64,000 bases of DNA, from NCBI RefSeq assembly GCF_000764305.2, contig NW_025930578.1, positions 17,501 through 81,500 on the forward strand, written 5' to 3'. Origin of the DNA: Hyalella azteca. Taxonomy: Eukaryota > Arthropoda > Malacostraca > Amphipoda > Hyalellidae. Position 1 is the first letter of the stretch. Each line of letters begins with the position of its first letter. This document shows positions 35,852-47,709 of this stretch, piece after piece. Below the pieces are notes generated by a model. That model did not search any database, had not been told where the DNA came from, and saw only the letters and a program-made list of their open reading frames with translations. The position numbers and the translations under genes are program-made.

Positions 35852-38750
35852 TTATGGGAGCGCGTGCTTGTGAGCCGCATGAGATCGTTCGTGTTCCTGC
35901 CGTGTTCTACTCGTGGCCGTGTGAAGAAGTTCCCTCCTTAGCAGACGACCGACCTCCTGGGGTGTAAGGTAGTCGGATGGAATACCCTCACAACACGAGG
36001 TCTTGCGACTCCCAGGAGCACTCTTGTGGATTGAAGTCAGAGAGTGAGGATACTTAAAATCTATAGGAGGGACTGCGGTAGATCCTGGCCCTGCACTCCT
36101 GATGCTACTCTTGTCTAGGGGCTGGTGCATCTGACGGAGTTGTGACACGTAAGGGTGGTGATGAGGGTGGTGGTGATGAGTTTGCCTTCGGTCCATTGAA
36201 GATGTTGCCGAACCACAAACTTTTGGATAGTCTGAAAAGGTTGTTGTTTGAATATCGTCCATCGATACATACTCGTGGTCTGGAGGGCGAGCTTGATTTG
36301 TCTCCGGCATTGCCTTCAATTGTCGTATGTCTCCCATTGATAGGTATCCGCCAGGATCAATGATATCTTTAGAAGGAAGAGTTGGAGTGGTTTTCCGAAA
36401 AGCACCAGCAATTTCTTCCACAGTCATATAGTCTGGATCTGGTCCTAGATTAGCATACTGGGGTTCAGAATCGTTGCACTTCTTCGGTGGCACCTGAGGT
36501 GGAATTCCTGGGACATTCCATATAGACGAGGCAGAAGGTTGTCTGTTGGCACTTCTCAGTGGTAGATCTGTGGCAGGTGGTGTGCCTGGACGTCCAAGCA
36601 AGCAGCTGGCTTGGATGCCAGATGGCGTCGTTGCTGGGCTTACGCTGCTTCCTCTTTCTGCGTACGATCCTCGAGGAATCATAATTCCAGAAGACCCTTT
36701 ACTAACCGATGCTTTCCTGCCTTCAATCTTTCGACTGCAGTTCTCATTAGGCTTATTCGCCTCGTCTTCTGGCTTCGTCGCTTCTGCATCGACGGCAAAA
36801 CTATCCAAAGAGAAACTGTTGGGTACTTTGTTGGAGGAGTCAGCCGAATCCGGCTGAGAAGTGACAGAAATTGTGGACTTTCTCTTCTGCTCCAAAGACC
36901 CGTACTTTTCTTTAGGATACTTGCGGAGAAAGCTAAAGGTTTTACTCATTATCTTCGGACTTTTAATGTTATATCCTGAATTACCATCTTTAGTGCCGGA
37001 CTCGTCACCTGTGTCTGGAGTTTCTAAATGCACTGAATCTGGCCTGTACATTCCTCGATAAAAACTTCCCGGCTTAGGAGTGTCAGGTGTAGAAATGTCG
37101 GCCAGAGAGCTGTCAGTACTTGGAGTTTTCTGGGACTGCATCATAATTTGTCGCTGGTACCGCAAGTTTGCCTGTGAAGACGGCGAAGAGTTTTCATCAT
37201 TGTTCGAAGTCTTAAAGATGAACAGGTTTTTCGGTCTTGGAATTCGAGGAGATCTGGACGGTGAAATTCCGAAGGGATTACGTATTTTTTGTTTAGGAGA
37301 CATTCTTGGCGAACTGGAGAAACTCTGATGGCGTTCATACACATCCATTGTGGCTCGCCTCCTCGGCCTAGGCAAAGTCCCTAGAGCTTGGACTGTTGCA
37401 ACGTCGCAACTTTCCAGGTGGCTTGCATGCAGTCGATCGTCGCCAAGCTGTGGGGCCTCCATTTCAAGCATGCTATCTTGAGAGTGAGACTTGCTGTGGA
37501 AGGATAACCCAAAAATTTTTCTTAGTGTTCCTGTTTTGCTTAAAGAACCTTCGACCCAAGGATCTGGCGAAAATGACTTTGGCCTTCTGGGCGGAAGTGG
37601 AGGAGGAGGTGGTTGAGTTTTTTCTTGGAAGCTGTAGCTTCTCTTAATGTCCCTTCTCAATTTTTCCAAATCTTCATATTCATGTTCCTTCTCATTTCTT
37701 TTCTCATTCAGAGGCTTAAGAACATCTTTTATTTCCTCGTACACTGTTGTGTGCTTCGTTGTCAATATTGGATTCTCCATAGCTTTTCGATATTCTTCTT
37801 TAACTCCACCTCTTTCTGGGATTTCCTTGTACGATTCAGACAAAGTTCTTGATAGACTCTTCGTTAAAAATTTATCTCTGTTGCTTGGGATTGTAGCAGC
37901 ATTGAGGTTTTTCAAGAAGAATGACTTCCTGGCTTTTGCGCTCTGAAGGCACCATGCTCCAACTCGAGCATTGACGTCCGGTTCTTCTTCTTGGGTTCCT
38001 ATACTGCGATTGGAACTTTCTCCCGACTTGGAATCATTGTAAGATCCGTCGACTTTACGGGTATCATCCAATTCAGGAGCAGCAGGAACTGGGATGCCGG
38101 CTCTTAGATGAGTGTGGTCCTTGTGTGCGTCATCTTTGATACAGGCTCGTACTCCCGAATCAATAGAATCTGACTTCGTAACAAGTCTCCTCATCGTCGC
38201 CTGGTCATAATTGGACGGAGATGCGGAAAGTCGTACTCCAGAATCTGTGGATCTGTAAGAGTTATAAGATCCTGATGAAGAAGTCCGGTCTTTCGGCTGA
38301 TCTGCGGGTCTGATATCGTCCAAATCTTCATCCCTCGCATCCAGTTCTTCGTCTGTTTCATCCAAACATATTCTAGCCAGGTTCGTCTCGCTCATAGATT
38401 TTCTACGGCAGTGACTAAGCATTTTATGTTGAGGGGAAGTTCCTAGGGACTTACAAGTTGGCACTCCTAGTAGATCCGAACCAATTTTGTGCGACGATAC
38501 CTCAGATAAGTCGAGTACAGAAGTAGACTTCCTAACTTTTGCCATGGTACCTAGTTCCGGTAGTCTTTGTGGTTGCACAACCACCGATCCAATGGCACCG
38601 GACAACTCGGATAAGTCGCTGATAACGGATGTGTCATCGCCGCCGTTGCCTTTTGCCAGTAGTCCGGATACTGCGTCGTGTAGCCCGTCTAACAGCGGGC
38701 CCAGCTCGTTAGAGAAGAAGTAGAGGTACGTTTCACCGCATGGATGCGCT
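35852..38750 (-). CDS. Adaptor last exon: end of PTB and tyrosine-motif tail
   Basis: A single 2899-base exon encodes residues 249-1214. It starts with the C-terminal PTB helix (NELGPLLDGLHDAVSGL), then a Ser/Arg-rich region with likely basophilic-kinase sites, PPPPPLPPRRPKSF near 37580-37610, NPFGISPSRSPRIPRP, and the cluster QYANL (Tyr1014, Grb2-type YxN), DYMTV (1023), GYLSM (1051) and EYVSM (1076, both YxxM, the PI3K-p85 type), and DYLTP (1176). A His-rich run, HHHHPHHH, lies between the last two. The end is AAHKHALP. Confidence 0.9.
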
Positions 38751-41700
38751 CTGCAGTCATAAATAAATTAATTAGGATTTAAGTAATGCATATGATGACG
38801 AATGGATATCGAGAAATATTATTGTGATCGTAATTCTTCAGACGTACTCATCAAATCTTTTCCCTTGTCATCACAAACGGCTCTGTCGTTCATCCACACT
38901 CATGCTAGTTTCCTCACTTCTTTCTTTCATGTACCATGAACGCTGTCGGATGTTAGCTTAAGTCTTATTATCTCACATTCCTTTTGATTTTATTTACTCT
39001 TTCTGCCAATTCCTTCCACTGGCACACCTTTCTAGTCAAGCTCTCGTGTTTATCTCACAGTCTCTCCATCTCACTCTCTTCCATGCCTCCTGTATCTACA
39101 GTCTCTCCATTTAACTCTCTTCCATGCCTCCTGTATCTATAGTCTCTCCATTTAACTCTCTTCCATGCCTCCTGTATCTATAGTCTCTCCTCTCCATCTC
39201 ACTCTCTTCCATCCTTCCTGTATCTACAGTCTCCATCGCACCCTCTTCCACCATTCCTGTATCTATGCAGTCTCTTCATCTCACTCTCTACTACAGTCTC
39301 TCCATCTCACTCTCTTCCATCCTTCTTGTATCTACAGTCTCTCCATTTCACTCTCTTCCATCCTTCTTGTATCTATAGTCTCTCCATCGCAATCTCTTCC
39401 ATCCTTCTTGTATCTACAGTCTCTCCATCTCACTCTTTTCCATCCTTCTTGTATCTACAGTCTCTCCATTTCACTCTCTTCCATCCTTCTTGTATCTATA
39501 GTCTCTCCATCGCAATCTCTTACATCCTTCTTGTACCTACAGTCTCTCCATCTCACTCTCTTCCATCCTTCTTGTATCTACAGTCTCTCCATTTCACTCT
39601 CTTCCATCCTTCTTGTATCTATAGTCTCTCCATCGCAATCTCTTACATCCTTCTTGTACCTACAGTCTCTCCATCTCACTCTCTTCCATCCTTCTTGTAT
39701 CTACAGTCTCTCCATTTCACTCTCTTCCATCTTTCCTGTATCTACAGTCTCTCAATTTCACTCTCATCAATCATTACCTAATTTTTCATCATTTATCACA
39801 TCAGACAAGATGGCCGCTGTCCAGCTCGCTACTCACGGTCTCGTCTGAATGATAAAAATCTTGCCCTCGTCCTCCAGTTCCCCGCCGGCCGAGACGTACA
39901 CTCGCTGGATGGACGTCAGCGGCCACTCGGCGAGCGTTGCTCCTGAAGGATCCATTCTCAAATTTATTCGGTTGCAAAAAGAATCTACCTAAAATTAAAG
40001 TAGTTTATATTTTAGTTATTATATTGCGCCTCACCATGGACTTTTTGTTGTTTAGCCATAGCCCTACTTGTTGAGCATTGTTTTCATTGACCGGATTTAG
40101 CTATATGCCTAATGCACTGATCGTATTCAGCAATAGGCCTACTCCACTTACCATATCCAACACTAAGTCTACACTATTGACCGTATCCAGCAATATTCCT
40201 AATCGTTTAACCGCATCTGCTCTTCTGAAGCTATTCAGCCATAAACCTACTCTACTGAAGCTATTCAATGATAGACTTTTCAAATGATAATAATTAGCTC
40301 TAAGCCTACTCCACCGACCGTTATGGACGTCCTTGATGACGAGGTTGGCCCGTGCCACGGCCATGCGGCCGTACAGACCACCCAGGGCTGCGTACTCGCC
40401 CTCCTCCTCGCCCACCGAGATCGCGCTAACTGGCCAGTTGTGCGGGTAAACTGGCGACAAGTTTGGCCAGTTAAACAGTGAAAGTACAATAAATATGTAA
40501 AGATAAAGTGAAGTAGGTTTCGAAATCAACTGTGGATTTTATAAGTCGTTTGAGCCGGATGCGGCTGATACAAATGATCGGGTGTGAGAGTGACTAAAGT
40601 TACACTATATTTGTCCGAGGCTGTAGCTAGTCTTTGGAGGCGTCCCAGACGAAGTCACCGTTAGGGCCGCCTAAGCAACGTCGACTACCAGATAAACCGT
40701 GAGAATCTTGTGTTGACGGGGAGAGCAACAAACGTTAGTACAAGTCACCTGTGTTGACGGGGAGAGCAACAAACGTTAGTACAAGTCACCTGTGTTGACG
40801 GGGAGAGCAATAAACGTTAGTACAAGTCACCTGTGTTGACGAGGAGAGCAACAAACGTTAGTACAAGTCACCTGTGATGACGGGGAGAGCAACAAACGTT
40901 GCCACAAGTCACTTGTGTTGACGGGGAGAGCAACGAACGTTGACACAAGTGACCTGTGTTGACGGGGAGAGCAACAAACGTTGGTACAAGTCACCTGTGC
41001 TGACGGGGAGAGCAACAGTCGTTGGCACAAGTCACCTGTGTTCATGGGGAGAGCAACAAACGTTGGCACAAGTCACCTGTGTTGACGGGGAAAGCAACAA
41101 ACGTTAGTACAAGTCACCTGTGTTGACGGGGAGAGCAACAAACGTTAGTACAAGTCACCTGTGTTGACGGGGAGAGCAACAAACGTTAGTACAAGTCACC
41201 TGTGCTGACGGGGAGAGCAACAGTCGTTGGCACAAGTCACCTGTGTTCATGGGGAGAGCAACAAACGTTGGCACAAGTCACCTGTGTTCATGGGGAGAGC
41301 AACAAACGTTGGCACAAGTCCCCTGCGTTGACCTGGAGAGAAACAAACGTTGGCACAAGTCACCTGTGCTGACGGGTAGAGCAACAAACGTTGGTACAAG
41401 TCACCTGTGTTGACGGGGAGAGCAACAAACGTTGGTACAAGTCACCTGTGTTGACGGGGAGAGCAACAAACGTTGGTACAAGTCACCTGTGTTGACGAGG
41501 AGAACAACAAACGTTGGTACAAGTCACCTGCATTTATGTGGGGGAGCTGTAGGGGCAGCCATAGCAGGTCCCTCATGGCTGACATCCAACGCTGGCTCTC
41601 CGTCTCACTCCCCCCGCTGAGGTACAGCAGCGCCTGCCCTCGTCTCCCACACACCTCGAACGCGTATGGGTGGGACCTGTGGGGGCCAGGTAGCATGGGT

Positions 41701-43781
41701 GCTCAAATTTTTTGCCTATTCAATTGTATTCACTCACAGACAATTTTCATGGATACTCTGTAGAAGAAAATGTAAAAATTGATTCTAAAATATCGTGCAC
41801 TACTATGAAATTGGTCCTTCTTTAGGTATTAATTATTGATTATGAATTTGCGCTGGTGATGTCTGTGGAGCAAAGTAACATTATTATAGGAATCGTATTG
41901 CAATCCGACTATGTTAACGTTGTACTATATAGCGTTTATATCTACAGGCACTTTTAGTGTGTGGGAGTCGAAACGCTTGAAAAACGCGGCAATTTATCCA
42001 GGGAAATTATAAATTCAGAAGTAATGTACCATAAATTCTTTGTGGACATAGTCCGCAATTCATTGTTGGACGAATAGTTAGAATTTCGAGGCACGATACA
42101 AATATGTTACTGGTTTCAAATATATTGTTCGTCACTCATCCACAATATCGTATAACATTTATAGGATCAATCTCTCAAAACATTCTAAGTGAATTCAGTA
42201 AAAATAAATAGTTCAAATTTATGAATATTTTCGTTACAAAATCTTTCGAATACAAACTATTGTACCAGGTTGTTTTGTGTTTACAATTTTTATTCGTGGG
42301 TTTTGGTTACTATTATAAAATTATATCAGTAAATTGATAAAGAAATGAACAACAGAACAATAAAGATATTAATCATACGTGTAAACTTGGTGCTATAAAT
42401 TCTTTAATACAATTTATTACTTTCTGAACTTCATTTAGCATTTTTAAACTAAATTAGTATGAGATTTATCAAAGCCGGAATATAATCCCATTCCTAAGCG
42501 TGATATCATATTTTAAATTAGAATAGAAATGAACGAATTCAACTGTTTTTCACATCATATATCAGAGCAACCCAATCTTTATACGAAATCAAATAAAAAA
42601 CTGCCAACAACCCTCACTTAGACTTAGCCCTCCGTATTTTGTGTACGAGGTCGATATGAAGTATGGTGCCCTCGGTCGGCTGGTTGCTTCCCTCATGCCG
42701 CGTGTAGATCTCGACGCTCAGGCTTATCTCGCCTGAGGGGAAATTTGTTATTATTTTATTATTAGCTATTTAAAGTTATTTTTAAAAACAGGAAGTTATT
42801 ACAAAAAACATCCAATTCTTGCCGTGTTTTGACTTAATTTTAAGTTTTTGGGAAAGCTTAAAATTAAGTTAAATTAAGTGATTCTAAATATTTTTTTATC
42901 GTAACACGTTATTGCTTAAAGTTTGTAACATAATTTATATAATTTTACGTTTTTGTAAGCCAATTATTTTTTCATCGTATTTTGATCGAATTGACTTTGT
43001 AATAGCCTCATAATTCTTTTGCATTCAACGATAAACTGTAATAACTTTTGATAATTAATCTTGTTCAGTAATAAATTGACGGCCGATCAAGCGATGAAGT
43101 CAGGACGATTCTTTAATAGATACAAGAGGATTCTTCAGGCATGGATTTAGTTTTGAAGATTTGGTCTTAATTTAAAATTACTTTTTAATAATATTTTGAT
43201 GGATTATAGAAAAAATTATCCACTCACCGGAAGCAGATTGTGATGAATTGCCGTTAATGGGAGTAGACGAAGGGTGAGTGGGAGTGGATGGGGCTGTGGG
43301 AGTCACCATGCCTCCCCCAGAGGTGGAGTCAGCGGGGGAACGGTCACCCCTTACCACCACCCAACACCTCCTCTTCCACACCTGCACCTGTGGGACGGGG
43401 GAGTGAGACGGGGTCTCTTGCTACCAGCGAACCATAGACTATTTTATCCATTAAAATATATAAGGGAAACTATATATAATGTCCCCTCACTTACCCTGAG
43501 GGAAACTATATATTATGTCCCTCACTTACCCTGAAAAGGGAAACTATATATTATGTCCCCCAACTTACCCTGAAGGAAACTATATATTATGTCTCCTAAC
43601 TTACCCTGAGGGAAACTATATTATGTCCCCTAACTTACCCTGAAAAGGGAAACCATATTTTATGTCCCTCACTTACCCTGAAAAGGGAAATGCTCTTGCG
43701 CTTCCTCGCAGGGATCTTCACGTCGAGGTATCCTTTAACGGAGCCCTTGCCTGGCCCCGAGGATGGCGTGCTACAGCTCAT
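35852..43781 (-). CDS. PH plus IRS-type PTB docking adaptor, seven exons
   Basis: Exons in transcript order: 43781-43677, 43387-43228, 42732-42618, 41676-41528, 40429-40319, 39942-39837, 38750-35852. All have GT-AG borders, phases are 0, 1, 2, 1, 1, 2 and the total is 3645 bases (1214 residues). The PH domain (about residues 14-172) starts VKGYLDVKI, has VWKRRCWVVVRG, HPYAFEVCGRRGQALLYLSG and ends ESQRWMSAMRDLL. A PTB domain (about 178-275) shows LGGLYGRMAVARANLVIKDV, AEWPLTSIQRV and ETYLYFFSNELGPLLDG. This PH-PTB order is that of IRS and Dok adaptors, which link receptor tyrosine kinases to SH2 proteins at the membrane. The long tail has a PPPPPLPPRRP SH3-type motif and tyrosines at 1014, 1023, 1051, 1076 and 1176. 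YxxM motifs favour IRS-like signalling, but I cannot separate IRS from Dok. Confidence 0.87.
39050..39780. repeat. About 41-bp intronic array (ccatccttcttgtatctaca)
   Basis: About 17 copies of a unit with gtctctccatttcactctct and tccatccttcttgtatctac. It lies in the adaptor intron between exons 39837 and 38750. ORFs across it are artefacts. Confidence 0.95.
40080..40318. repeat. About 30-bp degenerate repeat in the adaptor intron
   Basis: Words such as ttgaccgtatccagcaat and cataaacctactctactgaa recur at about 30-base spacing between exons 40319 and 39942. It touches the donor of exon 40429-40319 on its left. Confidence 0.75.
40690..41527 (-). repeat. 41-bp minisatellite anchored on an adaptor donor
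   Basis: About 20 copies; on the minus strand each has caacacag followed by gtgacttgtaccaacgtttg. The exon end AAATGCAG with donor gtgacttg (41528/41527) is the first junction, so each unit repeats a CAG|gtgact donor. Period is 41 bases. Confidence 0.95.
41700..43227. other. Adaptor intron sequence, mostly unique
   Basis: Apart from the 115-base PH exon at 42618-42732, I see AT-rich unique DNA with no arrays. A weak inverted repeat, cttaattttaagtt with aacttaaaattaag-like sequence, lies at about 42832-42870. Confidence 0.5.
43450..43690 (-). repeat. 35-40 bp minisatellite carrying the adaptor's first donor
   Basis: On the minus strand, six further copies of ttcccttttcagg or the shorter ttccctcagg precede a gtaagt donor, followed by gagggacataatatatagt. 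The first copy is the real exon 1 end (AGG at 43677, then gtaagtg). Confidence 0.92.
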
Positions 43782-44639
43782 CGCTATCCTGTTATCCTTT
43801 TCATCAATAACTCCAATTATGTATGTTCACTCCGTAATTTCTAATAAAAAGTTCATTTTTTCTGTTCAGTGGGATGATTTTTTTCCATTTCTTTTCAAAG
43901 AGAATAATTTTTTCACAATGTTTTCACTTATATTTATTATTAATCTTTCATTGGTTTATTGGTGTAAGTCCTCATTAATTTGATTAATACTGATTTCGAT
44001 TAATACTCATCACCGTCCAAATTTTCACTCTCAATAAAATTTCAATTTGTCTTTCGATTTTACTGATATATTTTTTCAGTCTCTACACCGCATCGCTTGA
44101 ACATATGCTTTATCTTATCAGCTGCTATACTTTTTATTGATTTATTTTCTGCCTCAGGATTGCATTGAATATTTATGCATGAACTACTGTTATATTGTAT
44201 ATTATTGTTATTTTGTATATTGTTATATTGTATTCTCAGGCCTATTTCGTTGCCACATTTCGTGAGGCCGGCTTCGTAACTTGGCACGATTTCTCATGCC
44301 TTCATCCATCACACGAACTGGAATTAGTGAGCTCGTAATTCATGAAGACTTTTGCTCGTAAAACTAGTAGCTCGCTGATCAAAATTCGTATTTGTTAGCA
44401 CGGCAATTTCAATCAACTGTGAAAAAATACTGAAAAAGTCTCTGAAATGATGCTTGTTTTAAAATAAATGAGAGTCCCTTTTGTATCCCTCCACTCTATC
44501 ATGATTATAATATGAACATTTTTTGTGACGAATGATGAAAGACTAATAATAAAAGTCGGTGGGAAGAGGGGAAAGATGGATGATGGTGGGGAGGGAGGAG
44601 GGGAGGAGCAGCCAAACAAGCACAGTTTCCCTTTAAGTC
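43782..44639. other. Upstream region of the adaptor gene
   Basis: An in-frame TGA lies 45 bases before the ATG at 43781, near 43826, supporting that start. No clear core promoter element was found. The rest is AT-rich with a tattgttatattgta run near 44190-44230. Confidence 0.5.
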
Positions 44640-44815
44640 GACCCTGCCTCTGCTGTTCTCTGCTGTTATCTCTGCTGTTCTCGGGTGTTATCTTTGCTGG
44701 TATCTCTGCTGTTCTCGGATGTTATCTCTGCTGTTCTCGGGTGTTATCTCTGCTGTTCTCGGGTGTTATCTCTGCTGTTCTCGGATGTTATCTCTAATGT
44801 TCTCTGAATTTTTCT
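44640..44815. repeat. 24-bp minisatellite (tctgctgttctcgggtgtta)
   Basis: Seven to eight copies of tctgctgttctcgggtgtta plus tc, with variants. Confidence 0.93.
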
Positions 44816-47209
44816 GCCATTGTTATTATATAGACGCAGTCTTTCTACTGTACTCGTATTGGCTTACGCCGCTAATGTCGCTATCTGTTGTTCCCTGTTC
44901 TAGTACATTACATAATTGTGTAATATATACACGGTATGGGCGTGGTGACACCATCACTCATTGTACACTACACTTTGTTAACGTAAGGACAGGCACACAA
45001 GAATGGATACACAAGGACTGTTACACAAGGCCATGTGTTTACACAGCTCCTGTGTCGGTGCTGTTCTGGTGATGGCAACAAGCGACAGCATAATTATATC
45101 GAAATAAGAAAATTTGTTGTGTAATTCTTACTGAAAAATGAAACACGATAAATGATTTTATTGAAGATAATTCGTTACATAACCATGTCTAAATTTAACT
45201 GAAAATAGGGATTTCATAAATAAAAATCATATACGGTAGCGAGTAAAATCCGTTTAAACTTTAATGACGCTAATTAGAGGTAAGAGTGAAGCACATGACC
45301 TGGCTTAAATAGGGATTACTCAGTTTTGCGGATACGATAAACTGATATAGGACTGCGGGGAGTTTTCGTAAAAATATATCTAATAATATGACTTAGTATA
45401 GGTTGGCAAAAGTTGTTCCTTTGAGCAGGTTTCATTGAAGACCAGAGAATTCGTTTTGAGACCTGGTCTGCAATGAATTCTCTGGTCTTCAATGAAACCT
45501 GCTTAATATGACTTCATAACTAAATAAAGTAAATTGCAAACAGGTTTACCCTGCGTTTTCCGGACACGACAATCAGAGTAATTATCGAATCTCGTCATTC
45601 CAAGCCATAATATAATAAAGGTTTATTATGTTTTATAAATTAAAACAAAATGAAACCGCTATTTACACAGAACACACAACTGTCAAAAACGCATTGGAGC
45701 ATTTTATAATGAATTTACATGTAAGAATTACGCAATCAAATTATATTTTTGCTTGTTCTTACTAGCAATTCCTCCCAATTTTTCTATGCCGTAATATCCT
45801 GCCGCTAAAAATTAATTTTTCAGTTCCACTCAAATAAATAAAATAATAAAAAAATACTTATAAATAAATAAATAAAAATAAACTATAAATATCCTGGATC
45901 TGCGCCGAACTGCCCTTGAGTGGCTAGGTTAGGCGAGCTTGGGATTGATAACTGCTGCAATTTTCGAATACCGAATCTTGTTGACCGAAATAAACTAACG
46001 TACGAAGATTAGAGAAAAACCTGCTCAAACTCATGTTTCTAATTTCACATTGAACATAAAACTCCCGTTTGCCTCGTGTTCATTTATGTGAAAAATAATT
46101 TTTCGTCTTCTGAGTTAAATTTATTATTTTTATTTGATCATTCACTCCCACTTTTGCGATGCCACTATTCTCTTACTAAGAATACATTTTCAAGTTCAGG
46201 TAATATCCCTACTTGATTTGTATCCCGGATATATGCACCTCAATATATATGTCATGCCTAAATCGCAGAGTTACCGATCCTACGAAATCGGTAGCCAGTT
46301 TGCCGAGTCCTTAGAATCAGCATTTTGTCGAATCATTTTGCAGAATCTGATTCCTATAGTAAAGAAACGCGGATTCGACAGATTCAGTAAACTGGCTGCC
46401 GATTTCATACAATCTGCAATACCGCAATTTCGTTACGACACATACTGTATATTACGGCCTCACGCTTCAAACACACAAAGAAACAAATGAACAAATTTTG
46501 ACCAGCAATTATGAGATTAAGTTAACTCTAGCCTTAATTTCATACTATATATTTCAAACGGTTGTAGGCTTAGACCCAATAAAACATCGAATTCAGTACG
46601 CTCTTCCACGCATTCATTGGTAAGATGCATGGTATTCTGTTTATTATCATTTAATTTTTCCTACAGATCCCTCCTTCTACCCTCGAAGAGAGGGAAAAGC
46701 AACATCTCAGAGTGAGAAAATGACCGCACAGAAGCACATCAAAATATCAAAACAAGATACATTTCCCCATCGGTAACCTGACACGGGCTTAGGAAACATG
46801 TCGGAAGAATAAAACTTATAGATGAGGTACATTATCAACAATGATGGACTAATTAGTTGGTTTGTAATATTTATTACAGGTGCGTGTAAAAGCTCTGAAT
46901 TTAAGTAATCATCAAAGGAATATGTAGGACTTCAAAATTTTCTCAAATAAATCCATTTCGCCGAGTGTACGGCATCGATCAATAAGCGCCTTCAAAGAAC
47001 ATTTGAGAACCGCATGTTAACCAACAACTAACTGCGGTTAATCAACCTCGCGATACTCGGCAGGTTAATTGAGGCAGGTTAAATGCAAAAATATTAGGAC
47101 TTGAATGGTATAAAATAAACCCTAAGACGCTGGTTTAGTACGACGGTATTTATTACAGCAGCTCCTATTCCTTGCTATTCAGTGACTAGAACACTAGCAA
47201 ACACATTCG
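44816..47209. other. No gene recognised; two fold-backs
   Basis: Unique AT-rich DNA. A fold-back is at 45428-45507. Another, looser inverted repeat is at about 46277-46412 (gaaatcggtagccagttt against aaactggctgccgatttc). The 118-codon ORF at 46134-46490 spans this inverted repeat and has no family resemblance. Confidence 0.5.
45428..45507. mobile_element. Fold-back MITE, gcaggtttcattgaagacca arms
   Basis: gcaggtttcattgaagacca plus gagaattc is followed 24 bases later by its inverse, gaattctc plus tggtcttcaatgaaacctgc. Flanks read ttgttcctttga and ttaatatgac. Related ends occur at 54285-54600. Confidence 0.85.
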
Positions 47210-47224
47210 GAAAAGGTGAAATTT

Positions 47225-47360
47225 ACTAACGTGGTATCTGAATTCTCTAACACTGTATCTTGATTCTCTAACAGTGTATCTTGATTCTCTAACAGTGTAT
47301 CTTGATTCTCTAACAGTGCATCTTGATTCTCTAACAGTGTATCTTGATTTTCTAACAGTA
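47225..47360. repeat. 20-bp minisatellite (aacagtgtatcttgattctc)
   Basis: Six to seven copies of aacagtgtatcttgattctc plus t. No nearby gene. Confidence 0.93.
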
Positions 47361-47546
47361 GGCAACATGGGGCAGCGCCCCCCCCCTCCATTTTTAAACA
47401 AAATTTTTGATGAAGTTTTAATTGATTTGAGGTGGTTCTTTGTTTTGTTTAAAGGTACAACTAATAAGGAATGTATGATGTGAATTAGACGCCTATAGAG
47501 TTATTCAATTTTTAATGGAACACTATTTTGTAAAAAGTGTAAAAAT

Positions 47547-47600
47547 GGGCCCATTGCCCCACCCCGGGGGCAATGGGCCCCTGGGTTTGGGGCAAGGCGC
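47547..47600. repeat. GC-rich hairpin in AT-rich DNA
   Basis: gggcccattgcccc and ggggcaatgggccc form a 14-base perfect stem with a six-base loop at 47547-47580. A further gggtttggggcaaggcgccc follows. Similar words (ttgccccactagg, cgctttgccccgtg) recur at about 48240-48285 and gctgccccatg at about 48630, suggesting pieces of one dispersed element. Confidence 0.7.
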
Positions 47601-47709
47601 CCACCCTTGGTCCCTTTACCACAATTGCATATTTTTCGTTTGAAAATGATAAAACAACACTTTATAGTTAAAAATAAGAAAAAGGTAATAAAAATATGAC
47701 ATTCATTCA

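Noticed and set aside
39165..39848. 227-codon ORF with repeated SLHLTLFHPSCIY
   Set aside because: Array in the intron of the opposite-strand adaptor gene; no splice or family support.
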